Assembly (NCBI GenBank): GCA_964507445.1
Contig: CAZDQF010000019.1
Coordinates: forward strand, 39,585 to 103,584
Length of the DNA: 64,000 nucleotides
Direction: 5' to 3'
Source of the DNA: GCA-2683135 sp964507445
GTDB taxonomy: Bacteria; Planctomycetota; GCA-002687715
The notes under the pieces were generated by a model, which worked only from the letters and a program-made list of their open reading frames with translations, did not search any database and was not told the origin of the DNA. This document shows positions 45,775-54,374 of the stretch, one piece after another (the stretch's first letter is position 1; every line of letters begins with the position of its first letter). The position numbers and the translations under genes were made by a program.

Positions 45775-46602
45775 TCACTCCTCCGGTGCGTAGAACGCGC
45801 CCTGGTATCCGCTATGGAAGATGTTGGTGACATCTCCGAACGGGCACCCGGCCTGTTTGAACCCGTGGGACCCCAGGTCCGAGTAGCCGAGCCTGGCGGT
45901 CCATCGCGCCTGGTTGGACTGGTTCACGGCCCTGCGATGAACTGCGAAGGCGGAGAGCACCACGAGATCTCCAGGCTCCGCCTCGATGAACGCGGCGTGT
46001 TCCGGTGCCGGGGTGGCGCGTAGCGTCAGGTCCCTGGGTGAGAGGGCGGTGTCGGAGCGGATGTGTCGCGAGGTTCTGGGGTCCACGGGCAGGACTCCCT
46101 GTCGGTGGCTCAGGGGGATGACCTCCAGCAGCGGCTGCCCTGGTTGCATCCTGTTGATGGGAGCCCAGAGGGAGACGGCGTTGGGTGACCCCAGTTCGTA
46201 GGTGAAGTCCTGAAGCCACCCGGGTGAGGTGTCCTTGCTGTCGGGGCACTCCAGGTTGATGCGGTGCGCCTGCATGATGGCGGGCTGTTCGAGCCCGAGG
46301 CTCCGCACCAGATCCAGGACATGGGGGTTGGAAGCCAGCTGCATGAGCCCGGGCAGGTAGGTGAGGCAGCGGTCCATGAGCCGACGCTCCCGATGGGGGC
46401 AGCGGTCTCCATGGGCAGCCCACGGGTCGGCGCCCGGCAGCAGGGTCTCCACCAGGGACTCGATCTCGCCGCGCAGGGCGGCCAGTTGCGCGTCCGCGAT
46501 GGCCCCGCGGATGACCACCCAGCCCTCCCGCCTGAGCAGGCGAGCGGCGTCCGTGGTTGCTTCCCCTCGTATGGATGGCGTGACGGCCTGAGTACGAACC
46601 AC
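45775..46602 (-). CDS. Phytanoyl-CoA dioxygenase (PhyH) family protein
   Basis: The 275-residue protein has the PhyH double-stranded beta-helix pattern: an N-terminal REGWVVIRGAIADAQLAAL, the segment PGWLQDFTYELGSPNAVSLW, WAPINRMQPGQPLLEVIPLS and a distal FAVHRRAVNQSNQARW that supplies a His and an Arg for 2-oxoglutarate. In most members the second segment carries the H-x-D iron ligands; here it reads L-Q-D, so the first His may be missing or supplied elsewhere. The start is a GTG. The substrate is unknown. Confidence 0.8.
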   Translation of the reverse strand: MVRTQAVTPSIRGEATTDAARLLRREGWVVIRGAIADAQLAALRGEIESLVETLLPGADPWAAHGDRCPHRERRLMDRCLTYLPGLMQLASNPHVLDLVRSLGLEQPAIMQAHRINLECPDSKDTSPGWLQDFTYELGSPNAVSLWAPINRMQPGQPLLEVIPLSHRQGVLPVDPRTSRHIRSDTALSPRDLTLRATPAPEHAAFIEAEPGDLVVLSAFAVHRRAVNQSNQARWTARLGYSDLGSHGFKQAGCPFGDVTNIFHSGYQGAFYAPEE

Positions 46603-46723
46603 CTGATTGATCCCCTTCGCCGAAGAGATACCCCCAGGTCTCTTATCGGACCGGGGGCCCGTGGATCTTCAGGTCAAAACCGTCGGTGGCGGTGTCCGCG
46701 CCCGGGGCGCCAGGAGCGTCCTC

Positions 46724-48019
46724 TCAGTCCATGGCCTTGAACCGCGCCACGCGCCGCTTTCCTCCGCGCAGGTAACGGACCTCCACGTGCTGTCCCGCCC
46801 GGAGCTGCAGGCGGAACCAGGCGTGGAAGTGATCCTGATGGCGGAAGTCGGACTTCCCGTTGATGGCGAAGACCACGTCGTCTTTGCGCAAGCCTGCCTT
46901 GGCGGCGTTGCGTCCCAGGTGGGCCCGCGGCCCCCAGGTCACCAGGTAGTCGATCTTGAACGCGTAGCCGTCGGGGTCGAGGCCCAGGCGGCGTTTCTGT
47001 TCCGTCCCGAGATCGGCGCCGCCGAACCCGGGGGCGGGCGCCATGGGCCACTTGAGGGGACGCCACGAGAAGGACAACGAGTCGCCCACCTTCCACCCGG
47101 CCTCAAGACTCAGGGTGGTGGAGCGGGTTGCGCCGTCTCGCGCGAACCGGAGGGGGAGCCTGGTCTCGCCGGACGGCGCGGCGTGCAGGGCGGCTTGCAT
47201 GTCGGAGACACTGGCGATGGCCGTCTGGCCAAGCCGCAGAATCCGGTCTCCCGCCGCCAGCCCCGCCCGGGCCGCCGCTGACCCGGCGCGCACCTCGGTC
47301 ACCTTGTCCTGGGCTTCGGGGTCCATGACCAGGCCGGTCTTTTCCGGTGACGGGTATCGCCAGACGGACCCCTTGTCGAACCCACCGGCGGCCTGGGCCG
47401 AGCGCACCTCCATCTCGCCGATCTGGTGGCAGTGGATGCACTCCGATCCCTTGCCCTGCTTGAAGGTCGCGTACGCCGAATAATCTGCGATGGTGCGGCG
47501 TGGAGGAGGCGCCGCAGGTCGTGTCTGCCGGTAGGACTCGTGGGCCTCGAGGCCTCGCTCCAGGACGCGGATCAGGGGCTTCATGGCCACCCATCGGGTG
47601 GGGTCCTCGTGGTCCCTGCCGCCGAAGCGGTGGTGGACGGTGCCGTCCGGCGCCATCACCAGCACCGAGAACGTGAGGTCGAAGTCGAAGGGGAAGCGGT
47701 TCAGGTCCACGTCTCGCATGTCCGTGACCCAGACCCGGACGTACTGGTCGGCGAGGCGACGGAACTCTGGCGGGGGATTCCCCAACTGGGAATCGACGAA
47801 CTCCTTGCAGTCGCCTCACGGGGGACACCGGAACACCGCCAGGAGCGGCTTCCCGCTGGCTTCGGCCTTCTCCGCGGCCTTACCCAGGTAGCGCTCCCAG
47901 ACCAGCCCGCCGATCTCCTCCTGGGGCGGCGGCCCCTCGTCCCGGGCGTACAGAGACCACCAGGCCGCCAGCGCCAGGGCCCCTGTCGCCGCCGCCACGG
48001 CGAGTCTTCTTCCGGTCAT
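46724..48019 (-). CDS. Candidate selenoprotein: thioredoxin-like (CPPUGDC), CxxCH and PDZ protein
   Basis: The frame is open from 48019 to the stop at 46724 apart from one TGA at 47818-47816. Read as selenocysteine, residue 68 lies in RCPPUGDCKEF, giving both a CxxU and a UxxC redox motif at the exact place of a thioredoxin active site after the strand KPLLAVF. An N-terminal membrane segment (about 2-22) anchors it outside the cytoplasm. Further on are ECIHCHQIG (a heme-type CxxCH, Cys194/197, His198), a PDZ domain (about 233-285) and a second PDZ-like domain (about 355-425). The ATG at 48019 has GGAG nine bases upstream. A perfect GU-loop hairpin follows the TGA by 21 bases. A pseudogene reading is unlikely because 340 residues of well-formed domains follow in frame. 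Confidence 0.75.
47776..47794 (-). promoter_or_regulatory. SECIS-like hairpin after the in-frame TGA
   Basis: On the minus strand GATTCCC, loop AGTTG, GGGAATC forms a perfect 7-bp stem with a 5-nt loop containing GU. The loop begins 28 bases after the TGA (47818-47816), inside the range used by bacterial SECIS elements. Stem length and loop size equal those at 25792-25810. Confidence 0.65.
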
Positions 48020-48096
48020 GGCCGAATCTCCACGGTCCTTCCTCAAGGGGAGGCAATCCTCCGCCCGATAGCCTATTTGGAAAGGGGGCAGGGAGC

Positions 48097-48696
48097 GTGG
48101 GTGAACCCAATATCCTCTTGAGAACGTGCGGTTCTCGCGACTCAGGCTGGGATGCCCTGGTGCGGACCGTGGCCGTGGAGAACCGCCTCAGAGCCCTCTG
48201 GCCCGCGGCCAGGGTCACCGTGTTCGCGGAGGGGGATCACCGGGCTCAGGACTGGCTCTACGCCCGGGTCCGGGATCTGGTGGGGCTGCGACCCGGCGTC
48301 ACCACCGACGACGACATGTCCGCACGCTCCATGCGCCGTCGGGGCGACCTGGTGCTGATGGACCTGCCCCATAGCCCGGAGCCGGATCGGTGTCGCGCCT
48401 GGCTTGCGGACGCCGACCAGGTCGTGGTGCGCGCCGGCGGAGAGGGTTCTTGTGGCTCCGACGGGGACCTGCTGGGCTGGCGCTGGGTTCACGGGTCCAC
48501 TGCGCCCCAGGAGATCACCGCGTCGGACAGCCTAAAGCGCCTCGGGGACCTGGATCTGGACAGCATCCTGAAGGCGGATCCCTCGGCTCTCGGAGCGGCC
48601 CTGCTGGCGCCCCGATCCGGCGAAGCGGGGGCTCCCGCGCAGCGGCCGGAAGGCGCCGTCGGCGCCCCGGTGCTACATGGAGTCCAGTCCCGCTAG
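48097..48696 (+). CDS. Unrecognised protein, weakly PseG-like N-terminus
   Basis: This 199-residue protein starts NILLRTCGSRDSGWDALVRT followed by VAVENRLR and a strand ARVTVFAEGD. That pattern weakly resembles the opening of PseG, the UDP-sugar hydrolase of pseudaminic acid synthesis (RxDGSxxIGxGHxxRCLxLAxxLR), but the catalytic His position is Ala. Later GDLVLMDLP and ADQVVVRAG look like Rossmann-type strands. Its last 24 bases overlap the end of the convergent acetyltransferase gene. It is divergent from the PDZ selenoprotein gene. Function is uncertain. Confidence 0.45.
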   Translation: MGEPNILLRTCGSRDSGWDALVRTVAVENRLRALWPAARVTVFAEGDHRAQDWLYARVRDLVGLRPGVTTDDDMSARSMRRRGDLVLMDLPHSPEPDRCRAWLADADQVVVRAGGEGSCGSDGDLLGWRWVHGSTAPQEITASDSLKRLGDLDLDSILKADPSALGAALLAPRSGEAGAPAQRPEGAVGAPVLHGVQSR

Positions 48697-49668
48697 ATAG
48701 AACGGGACGGCCTCGTCCCCATGGAGCACGGCGTCGAGCACGGTCTGGTCGTCGTGGCCCTCGAGCTCCACCAGCGACAGTTGCTTCGCCAGCCGATCCG
48801 CGTCCGGTGTCCAGATCATGCCCAGGACCCCGTCATGGGCGACGGTCCCATGAGCCTCCATGGCGCGACGTGCTTCGTGCTGCCACGGAGGCGACATGAC
48901 GACCAGGTCCTTCAGGTGCGGGCACGCGTCGAACACACCAGCCACCAGGATCGGTAGGGTGAGCCCGGCGCCGCCCCATTCGTGGAGGCAGCCCTCAAGG
49001 TCGTTGCCCTTGCCGACGAACCCGTAGGCTTCGACGGTCTGTTGGCGCTCCAGCACCCAGCCTGTCATGCGGGGGATCGTCAGCAGCCGACGCCAGTCGT
49101 CGTCCCCGCGTTTGACGAAGGCCCGACCTCGTCGGTGGAGCCTGGCCACCGCGGGCACATCCCGGTGCTCCATGGGGCGCACCCAGCCTTGCCGCAATGC
49201 TCCGGTCACGTCCTCACGAACGCAGAGGTGGAGCATCTCCTGACCGGCGCGCCTGAATCCGAACCGTTCATACCATCCGCTACCGGTCTCGTCCCACAGC
49301 ACCACCAGGTGATGCCCATCCTCCAGCGCCTGGCGCTGGAGCGTCTCCAGGCACTGGCGCCCGTACCCCCGTGACCGGTGTGCAGGGTCCGTGGCGACGG
49401 CGCCGATGATCCCCACGCGGAGCTCCCCGCCGTCCAGGAAGCGGTAGGTGTGGGTGAGCATGGCGGCGTGGCTTACGGGGCGGCGGTTGACCGTCACGAT
49501 CACCCGATGGGACCGCGCGGCGTCGCCTACGAGCAGCGGCAGGTCTTGCGCGCATGACACGGACGACCCCGGTCGGAGCCAGTGGTCCAGGGGCAGGTCC
49601 CTGGCTTGTTCCGGCGACAAGGTCGACACCACCGGTTCGGCGGTGCCCGCTGCGTGTGCGCGGCTCAT
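48673..49668 (-). CDS. GNAT-family N-acetyltransferase
   Basis: This 331-residue protein has an N-terminal GNAT domain: LRVGIIGAVATDPAHRSRGY with the acetyl-CoA loop RSRGYG, then HHLVVLWDETGSGWYERFGF. A second, weaker GNAT-like half follows (about 165-331, VRPMEHRDVPAVARLHRRGR), recalling Eis-like tandem enzymes. It starts five bases after flgL stops, so it is probably the last gene of the flg operon. Its substrate is unknown. Because of the position, modification of a flagellar protein or a sugar precursor is possible. Confidence 0.8.
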   Translation of the reverse strand: MSRAHAAGTAEPVVSTLSPEQARDLPLDHWLRPGSSVSCAQDLPLLVGDAARSHRVIVTVNRRPVSHAAMLTHTYRFLDGGELRVGIIGAVATDPAHRSRGYGRQCLETLQRQALEDGHHLVVLWDETGSGWYERFGFRRAGQEMLHLCVREDVTGALRQGWVRPMEHRDVPAVARLHRRGRAFVKRGDDDWRRLLTIPRMTGWVLERQQTVEAYGFVGKGNDLEGCLHEWGGAGLTLPILVAGVFDACPHLKDLVVMSPPWQHEARRAMEAHGTVAHDGVLGMIWTPDADRLAKQLSLVELEGHDDQTVLDAVLHGDEAVPFYLAGLDSM

Positions 49669-49673
49669 GACGT

Positions 49674-51125
49674 CTACATGTAGTTCAACAACGACATGCC
49701 GTTGACACGGGTGGTGAGGGCGAGGGAGGCCTGATACAGGGTCTCGTAACGGGACAGATCGGAGATGACCTTGGAGATGTCCGCGTCCGCGATCTCCCCG
49801 CTGAGTCCGTCCAGGGTGACTCCCAGGTCTCCCAACCGCCCCTCGATGGAATCCAACTGGCCGGCTCGGGAACCGAGCACGCTGATGGCCCGTGTGACGG
49901 CGCTGACGCCCTGGTCCAGATCCGCGATGGAGACGTTGAGCCGGTCGTTGACGTCGGAGGCGTCGAGGCTCGTGTTCATCAAGGTGTCGCGGATGGCCAT
50001 GATGGCGGTGACGAAGTCGGACGTCCCCGGGTAGGTGACGGCCTCGTCGCCGGTTCCCGTGATGGCGGTGGCGTCCACGTGGAGGACGGACCCGGTCCCG
50101 GAGTTGATGACTTGCTGTGCTCCGGCGCCGAAGTTGATGGCGGTGGTGGTGGCGCCGCCGTCCGTGCTCAGGGTGCCGGTGGTCTGGATGGGGACCACGG
50201 TCCCCGGGGCCAGGTTGGGCGCCATGGCGGAGGTGTCCACGTGGATGAGCTCGCCGTTGGGACCCGTGACCTGGAGGTCCGTGTCCGCCGGAGTGAACGC
50301 CACCGCGGGCCCGCCGTTGAGGCTGATGGTGCCGTTGCCGAGGGCGTCCGTGGTGACCGTGACCGAGTGCCCGGCGCCGAGGATGGTGTCGTTGCCCGGG
50401 GAGGTGGCGGACGCCGTGAGCCCGGTGGCCGGAGGCGTGCTGAAGGTGGTCTGGGTGTGCCGCACCTGGAGTACGTCCCGTCCCGTGCCCGTGTCCGTGC
50501 CGCCGGTGCCGACGGCGGCGCCGGTGGCGCCCGAGAACAGGGTGGCGCCGCGGGTGCCGGCGCGCATGAGCTCGCCCCCCGCCAGGTTGACCGGGAGCCT
50601 CAGGTCCGGTGCCACGTCCACCTCCGCCAGGTCGTTGTTGCCGTTGTACTGCAACCGCTGGACCCCGTCGGCCCCGGTGATCAGCTCGAAGGGCCGGTCC
50701 GCGGTGCTGGTGCCGGCGAACAGGAAGCGGCCCTCGAAGCTCGTGTTGAGGGCGGACATGCCCGTCTGCAGCAGGGCGTCGATCTCGTTGGCGATGCTGA
50801 CACGGTCGTCCGGAGTCAGCGTCCCGTTGGAGCCCTGGACAGCCTTCTCCCGGATGGTGGAGAGGATGGACGTGAGCTCCTGCAGCTGAGCACTGGACGT
50901 GTTGATGGCGGAGCGGGCCGTGCCGACGTTAGACAGGTGGCGGTCGATGTTCGCCCGTTCGCCCGCCAGGGTCAGCAGCCTGCGGGTGCCGACGATGTCA
51001 TCGCTGGGACGGTTGATGCGCCGGCCCGTGGCGAGCTGGTTCTGCGCCGAGAACACCCGCGCGAAGTTGCGGGAGATGTTCTGCTGGGCGTTGGAGAACA
51101 TGCGTCCAAAGGAGATCCGTTCCAT
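49674..51125 (-). CDS. flgL: Hook-filament junction protein FlgL (HAP3)
   Basis: FlgL joins hook and filament. The N-terminus (FGRMFSNAQQNISRNFARVF, then QNQLATGRRINRPSDDIVGT) and the C-terminus (GVTLDGLSGEIADADISKVI and QASLALTTRVNGMSLLNYM) are typical. At 483 residues it is much longer than enterobacterial FlgL (about 317); the extra sequence is a beta-rich, Gly/Thr-rich insert in the centre (about 150-350). It follows flgK. Confidence 0.94.
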   Translation of the reverse strand: MERISFGRMFSNAQQNISRNFARVFSAQNQLATGRRINRPSDDIVGTRRLLTLAGERANIDRHLSNVGTARSAINTSSAQLQELTSILSTIREKAVQGSNGTLTPDDRVSIANEIDALLQTGMSALNTSFEGRFLFAGTSTADRPFELITGADGVQRLQYNGNNDLAEVDVAPDLRLPVNLAGGELMRAGTRGATLFSGATGAAVGTGGTDTGTGRDVLQVRHTQTTFSTPPATGLTASATSPGNDTILGAGHSVTVTTDALGNGTISLNGGPAVAFTPADTDLQVTGPNGELIHVDTSAMAPNLAPGTVVPIQTTGTLSTDGGATTTAINFGAGAQQVINSGTGSVLHVDATAITGTGDEAVTYPGTSDFVTAIMAIRDTLMNTSLDASDVNDRLNVSIADLDQGVSAVTRAISVLGSRAGQLDSIEGRLGDLGVTLDGLSGEIADADISKVISDLSRYETLYQASLALTTRVNGMSLLNYM

Positions 51126-51161
51126 GGTCGTTCCGGTTCCGTGCGGTGCGGCGATGCTCGT

Positions 51162-53498
51162 CTACAGGTTGATCAGGATGTCGTTGACGTCCTGGACGGT
51201 CTGAAGGAAACGAGCCGTGACGGCGTAGAGCTGTTGGAACCGCTCCATCTGGAGCAGCTCCTCGTCGATGTTCACTCCCGAGACCTCGTCCCGCCTCGCT
51301 TCGAGGGAGTTGAGGACCAGGGTCTGTGTCTCCAGGGTCTGCTCCGCTCGGGCGGTGTCGGCGCCGAGCTCCGTGAGCAGCAGCCGGTAGAACGCGTCGG
51401 GGCTGTCTCCATCGAGCCCGTCCGCTGCCGTGTCCCAGACCGCGGCCATGTCCAGCAGGTTCTGGTTGTTGCCGGGGTTCCCGTCTCCGGCGGCGGCGAG
51501 CAGGTCCGAGTCCTCGAGGAGGGCCGCGTCCACGGCGATGGTGGAGGCGTCCGTTCCGGTGAAGAACCCGCCGAGACCGGCGGCCACCAGGATGTCCGAG
51601 GTGTCGGAGTCCGCCACCAGGCGGGTGGAGAACCGGTCTCCGGACGTGGCGCTCAGCTGGCCGGCGCCGAAGCTGATGGTGACGCCGTCCGCCAGGGTGA
51701 GTTCGCTGCCCGGGGCGTAGCCTTGGCCCACGTCCAGGGTCGTGACCAGGTTGCCCTGTCCGTCGAACACGCTGACTTGGAGGTCGGCGGTGACGCCTAT
51801 GGTGCCGTCGCTGGAGGGCACGAACGTCAGGTCCAGGTCTTCCGCTCCCGAGTAGGAGCCGCTGAGGGCCACGTCAACGCCGATGTCGGCGCCGGTCTCC
51901 AGGGTGGTGGACAGGCCCGTCGTGGCCAGGGGGCCGCCGGCGCCGTCCGTCAACTGCAGGGAGCTGGCCGAGCCGGTGGAGGCAGACCGGATGACCAGGC
52001 GCCCGTCCACGGCCTCCGCGGTGGCTCCGGTGATCTGTGCGTTGATGGCCGCGGCCATCTCCGACGCCGAGGCGGCGCCCATGTTGGTGAAGGCGCCCGG
52101 GTTGAACGTCACGGTCTGCGGTCCGGTCCCGTCCACGTCCAGGGTGAAGGAGTCACCGGCGGCGAGAGAGAACGGCTCCTGGGCGCCGCTGGTGATGGTG
52201 GCCGCCGCGGACCCGAAGGTGTCGTCCAGGTCACCGATGGGCTGGACCCGGTTGGAGAAGTCGAACCGTCGGTCGCCCAGGGCCGTGATGCGGAGCTGCC
52301 CCAGGGGGTCGACGTTGGCGGACAGGCCGTCGATGGCGTCCAGCTGATCCACCAGCTGTTGCACCGTCATGGACGGGTCCACGTTGATCTTGGTCTGGGT
52401 CACCGCCCCGGTGTTGAGGTCGCTGACGTTCACGTTCAGGGATCCGGACGTGACGTCGAAGGGCAGGCCCGTCTGTCCGATGGCGTCGTCCAGGGGAGAC
52501 CCGCTGCCGTTGGCGTCGTGAAACAGGTTCGTGCTCTGGATCGACTTGTAGCCGCCGCCGAGGGGGACGCCGGTGGAGTGGGCGCGGTTCATCTCCAGGA
52601 TGAGGTTGTGGGCCATCTTGTCGAGGGCCGCCATGCGCTCATCCACTCCCTGCTCCGCCAGGTCCATGAGGGCGCGCAGGCGTCCGCCCCGCGGCGAGAG
52701 GTCGGTGCTGGCGCCGGAGCGTCGCACCCCCATCCGTCCGCTGGGTGGGTCGATGTCATAGGCCTGGAGCTGTGACGCCCCGCTGGGGGAGACCAGCACG
52801 CTGCCGCCGCTGGAGACGGTCACCCGCCCGTCGGCCTCGTGGATGGTCTTGACGTCCACGTGCTGCGCGAGCTGCTGCAGCAGGTTCTCCTGACGATCCA
52901 CCAGGTCCGGCGGCACGCTCGGGCCCATGGCCGCGGCGGCGATGCTGTTGTTGAGCCCCGCCAGCTCCTCGGAGAGTGAGTTGATCATGGCCACCTCGAC
53001 CTTGATCTGCTCTTCCAGACCCTGTCCCACGCCTCTCAGCTGGCGGGCGAGGCTCTTGAAGGTGTCCGCGGCGCCGCGTCCTGACTCGATCAGCCCGACC
53101 CGGCGGGCGGTGTCCTCCGGCGCCCCCGTGAGTCCGGAGATGTCCGCGAAGAAGGCCCCCAGCACGCTGTTGAGTCCGTTGGGGCTCGGCTCTGCGAACA
53201 GGGTCTCCAGCTCCCGGTAGTGCCCGGCCATGACGTCGTAGCGGCCCACCTCGGCCGTCTGGTTGCGCATGCGGCCCACCAGCAACGCGTCCGTGACCCG
53301 GTCCACGCTGTTGATGCCAACGCCCCGTCCGACCTGGAAGCGGGACGTGGTGGCCATGGCCGGCAGGGAGTCCAGGCTGATGCGCTGCCGGGAGTATCCC
53401 GGCGTCGCCGCGTTGGCCATGTTGTTGCCGATGATGGCCAGAGCGGATTGCGCCGTGGTCAACGCGGAGAGCGCGGTGTTGAAGGCGACGGTGGTCAT
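51162..53498 (-). CDS. flgK: Hook-filament junction protein FlgK (HAP1)
   Basis: FlgK is the first hook-filament junction protein. The N-terminus FNTALSALTTAQSALAIIGN, with NMANAATPGYSRQRISLD, and the C-terminus SGVNIDEELLQMERFQQLYA with VTARFLQTVQDVNDILINL are conserved. At 778 residues it is longer than usual (about 550), owing to a large Thr/Ser/Asp-rich beta insert (about 350-650). The gene starts one base after flgN ends. Confidence 0.95.
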   Translation of the reverse strand: MTTVAFNTALSALTTAQSALAIIGNNMANAATPGYSRQRISLDSLPAMATTSRFQVGRGVGINSVDRVTDALLVGRMRNQTAEVGRYDVMAGHYRELETLFAEPSPNGLNSVLGAFFADISGLTGAPEDTARRVGLIESGRGAADTFKSLARQLRGVGQGLEEQIKVEVAMINSLSEELAGLNNSIAAAAMGPSVPPDLVDRQENLLQQLAQHVDVKTIHEADGRVTVSSGGSVLVSPSGASQLQAYDIDPPSGRMGVRRSGASTDLSPRGGRLRALMDLAEQGVDERMAALDKMAHNLILEMNRAHSTGVPLGGGYKSIQSTNLFHDANGSGSPLDDAIGQTGLPFDVTSGSLNVNVSDLNTGAVTQTKINVDPSMTVQQLVDQLDAIDGLSANVDPLGQLRITALGDRRFDFSNRVQPIGDLDDTFGSAAATITSGAQEPFSLAAGDSFTLDVDGTGPQTVTFNPGAFTNMGAASASEMAAAINAQITGATAEAVDGRLVIRSASTGSASSLQLTDGAGGPLATTGLSTTLETGADIGVDVALSGSYSGAEDLDLTFVPSSDGTIGVTADLQVSVFDGQGNLVTTLDVGQGYAPGSELTLADGVTISFGAGQLSATSGDRFSTRLVADSDTSDILVAAGLGGFFTGTDASTIAVDAALLEDSDLLAAAGDGNPGNNQNLLDMAAVWDTAADGLDGDSPDAFYRLLLTELGADTARAEQTLETQTLVLNSLEARRDEVSGVNIDEELLQMERFQQLYAVTARFLQTVQDVNDILINL

Positions 53499-53499
53499 C

Positions 53500-54015
53500 T
53501 CACAGCTCCCGGTCGATGCAGGCGTTGAGCGGACGCTCGGTCCTGGTCCGGGCCTCCCGGTCGTAGGTCTCCCGGGGCTCGGCGTCGCCGAAGATGGCGT
53601 GCACCATGGCCCGGTTCACGTCCAGCCCGCTGCGGGCCAGCACCTGGTTGGAGCGGGTCACCCGGCGCACGTTCTGGATCACCTCCCGGAGGCCGGCCTG
53701 GCCCTCCTCGAGGGTCGCCCGGGCGTCTCCTTGCGCCTGAGCGATGATCTCGTCGAGGCGGGGTTCGCCGGGGAGACCCAGGCGGTTCCACACTCCGGCG
53801 ATGGAGGCGGAGCGGCTGCGGGTAGCGGCCTCCAGGCGTCTCAGGCCGGCCTCGGAGCGCTTCACCAGCGCCTCCAGGCCGTCCAGATCCTGACGGACCA
53901 TGCACGAGCGTTGTTCGATGAGGATGTCCAGGAGCTCCGACTGGGCGGAGGCTTCGGCGCTCAGCCAGGCGTTGAGCAGGTCTACATCCGTTGCGGTGAG
54001 GGTTGCCGAACTCAT
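53500..54015 (-). CDS. flgN: FlgN-like chaperone
   Basis: The 171-residue helical protein (SAQSELLDILIEQRSCMVRQ, then DLDGLEALVKRSEAGLRRLE) has the FlgN arrangement, a chaperone for FlgK and FlgL, which are encoded next. The start overlaps the flgJ stop. The C-terminal part (about 140-171) has few helix-forming residues and may bind the export gate. Confidence 0.75.
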   Translation of the reverse strand: MSSATLTATDVDLLNAWLSAEASAQSELLDILIEQRSCMVRQDLDGLEALVKRSEAGLRRLEAATRSRSASIAGVWNRLGLPGEPRLDEIIAQAQGDARATLEEGQAGLREVIQNVRRVTRSNQVLARSGLDVNRAMVHAIFGDAEPRETYDREARTRTERPLNACIDREL

Positions 54016-54374
54016 GGTGTCGTATTCTCCGACAGTGTCTTCTCGGAAGACTTGTCCTCGTCTGTAGTGGCCTGGAGTTGCCAGCTTTCCGCGATGGCCT
54101 TGCGGAGCCCCGTGCCTTCTCCCTGAACCAGGGCGTCGGCCATCATCTGGTCGAACAGCCCGCTGTACACGTTGGCGCCCGTGGCCTTGCCGAACATCCC
54201 CTCCGGGAGGCTCCGGCGCATTTCCTTCACCACCAGGGACATGAACAGCTTCTCCAGCTCCTTGGCCGCGTCGCCGTTCTTCTTCGCCTGGGCGAGGTCC
54301 TTCGCCTTGGCCTCGACGGTCTCCAGGGTGCCCGGCATGTGGCCGCCGATGGCCTTGATGGGATCGTCGGTCAT
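54012..54374 (-). CDS. flgJ: Rod-binding protein FlgJ (N-terminal domain only)
   Basis: The 120-residue protein contains only the rod-capping domain of FlgJ (KELEKLFMSLVVKEMRRSLP, GANVYSGLFDQMMADALVQG, TGLRKAIAESW). The C-terminal muramidase found in gamma-proteobacteria is absent, as in many other phyla, so another enzyme must open the peptidoglycan. ATGA overlaps link it to flgI and flgN. Confidence 0.9.
   Translation of the reverse strand: MTDDPIKAIGGHMPGTLETVEAKAKDLAQAKKNGDAAKELEKLFMSLVVKEMRRSLPEGMFGKATGANVYSGLFDQMMADALVQGEGTGLRKAIAESWQLQATTDEDKSSEKTLSENTTP

Noticed and set aside
24907..48046. General reassignment of UGA to an amino acid
   Set aside because: Many genes in the window end in TGA, including the ATGA-coupled flagellar genes, so UGA works as a stop.
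50079..52775. An 898-residue plus-strand open frame
   Set aside because: It is the complement of flgL and flgK; the residues are Arg/Gly/Val-rich and without domains, as expected for antisense frames in high-GC DNA.
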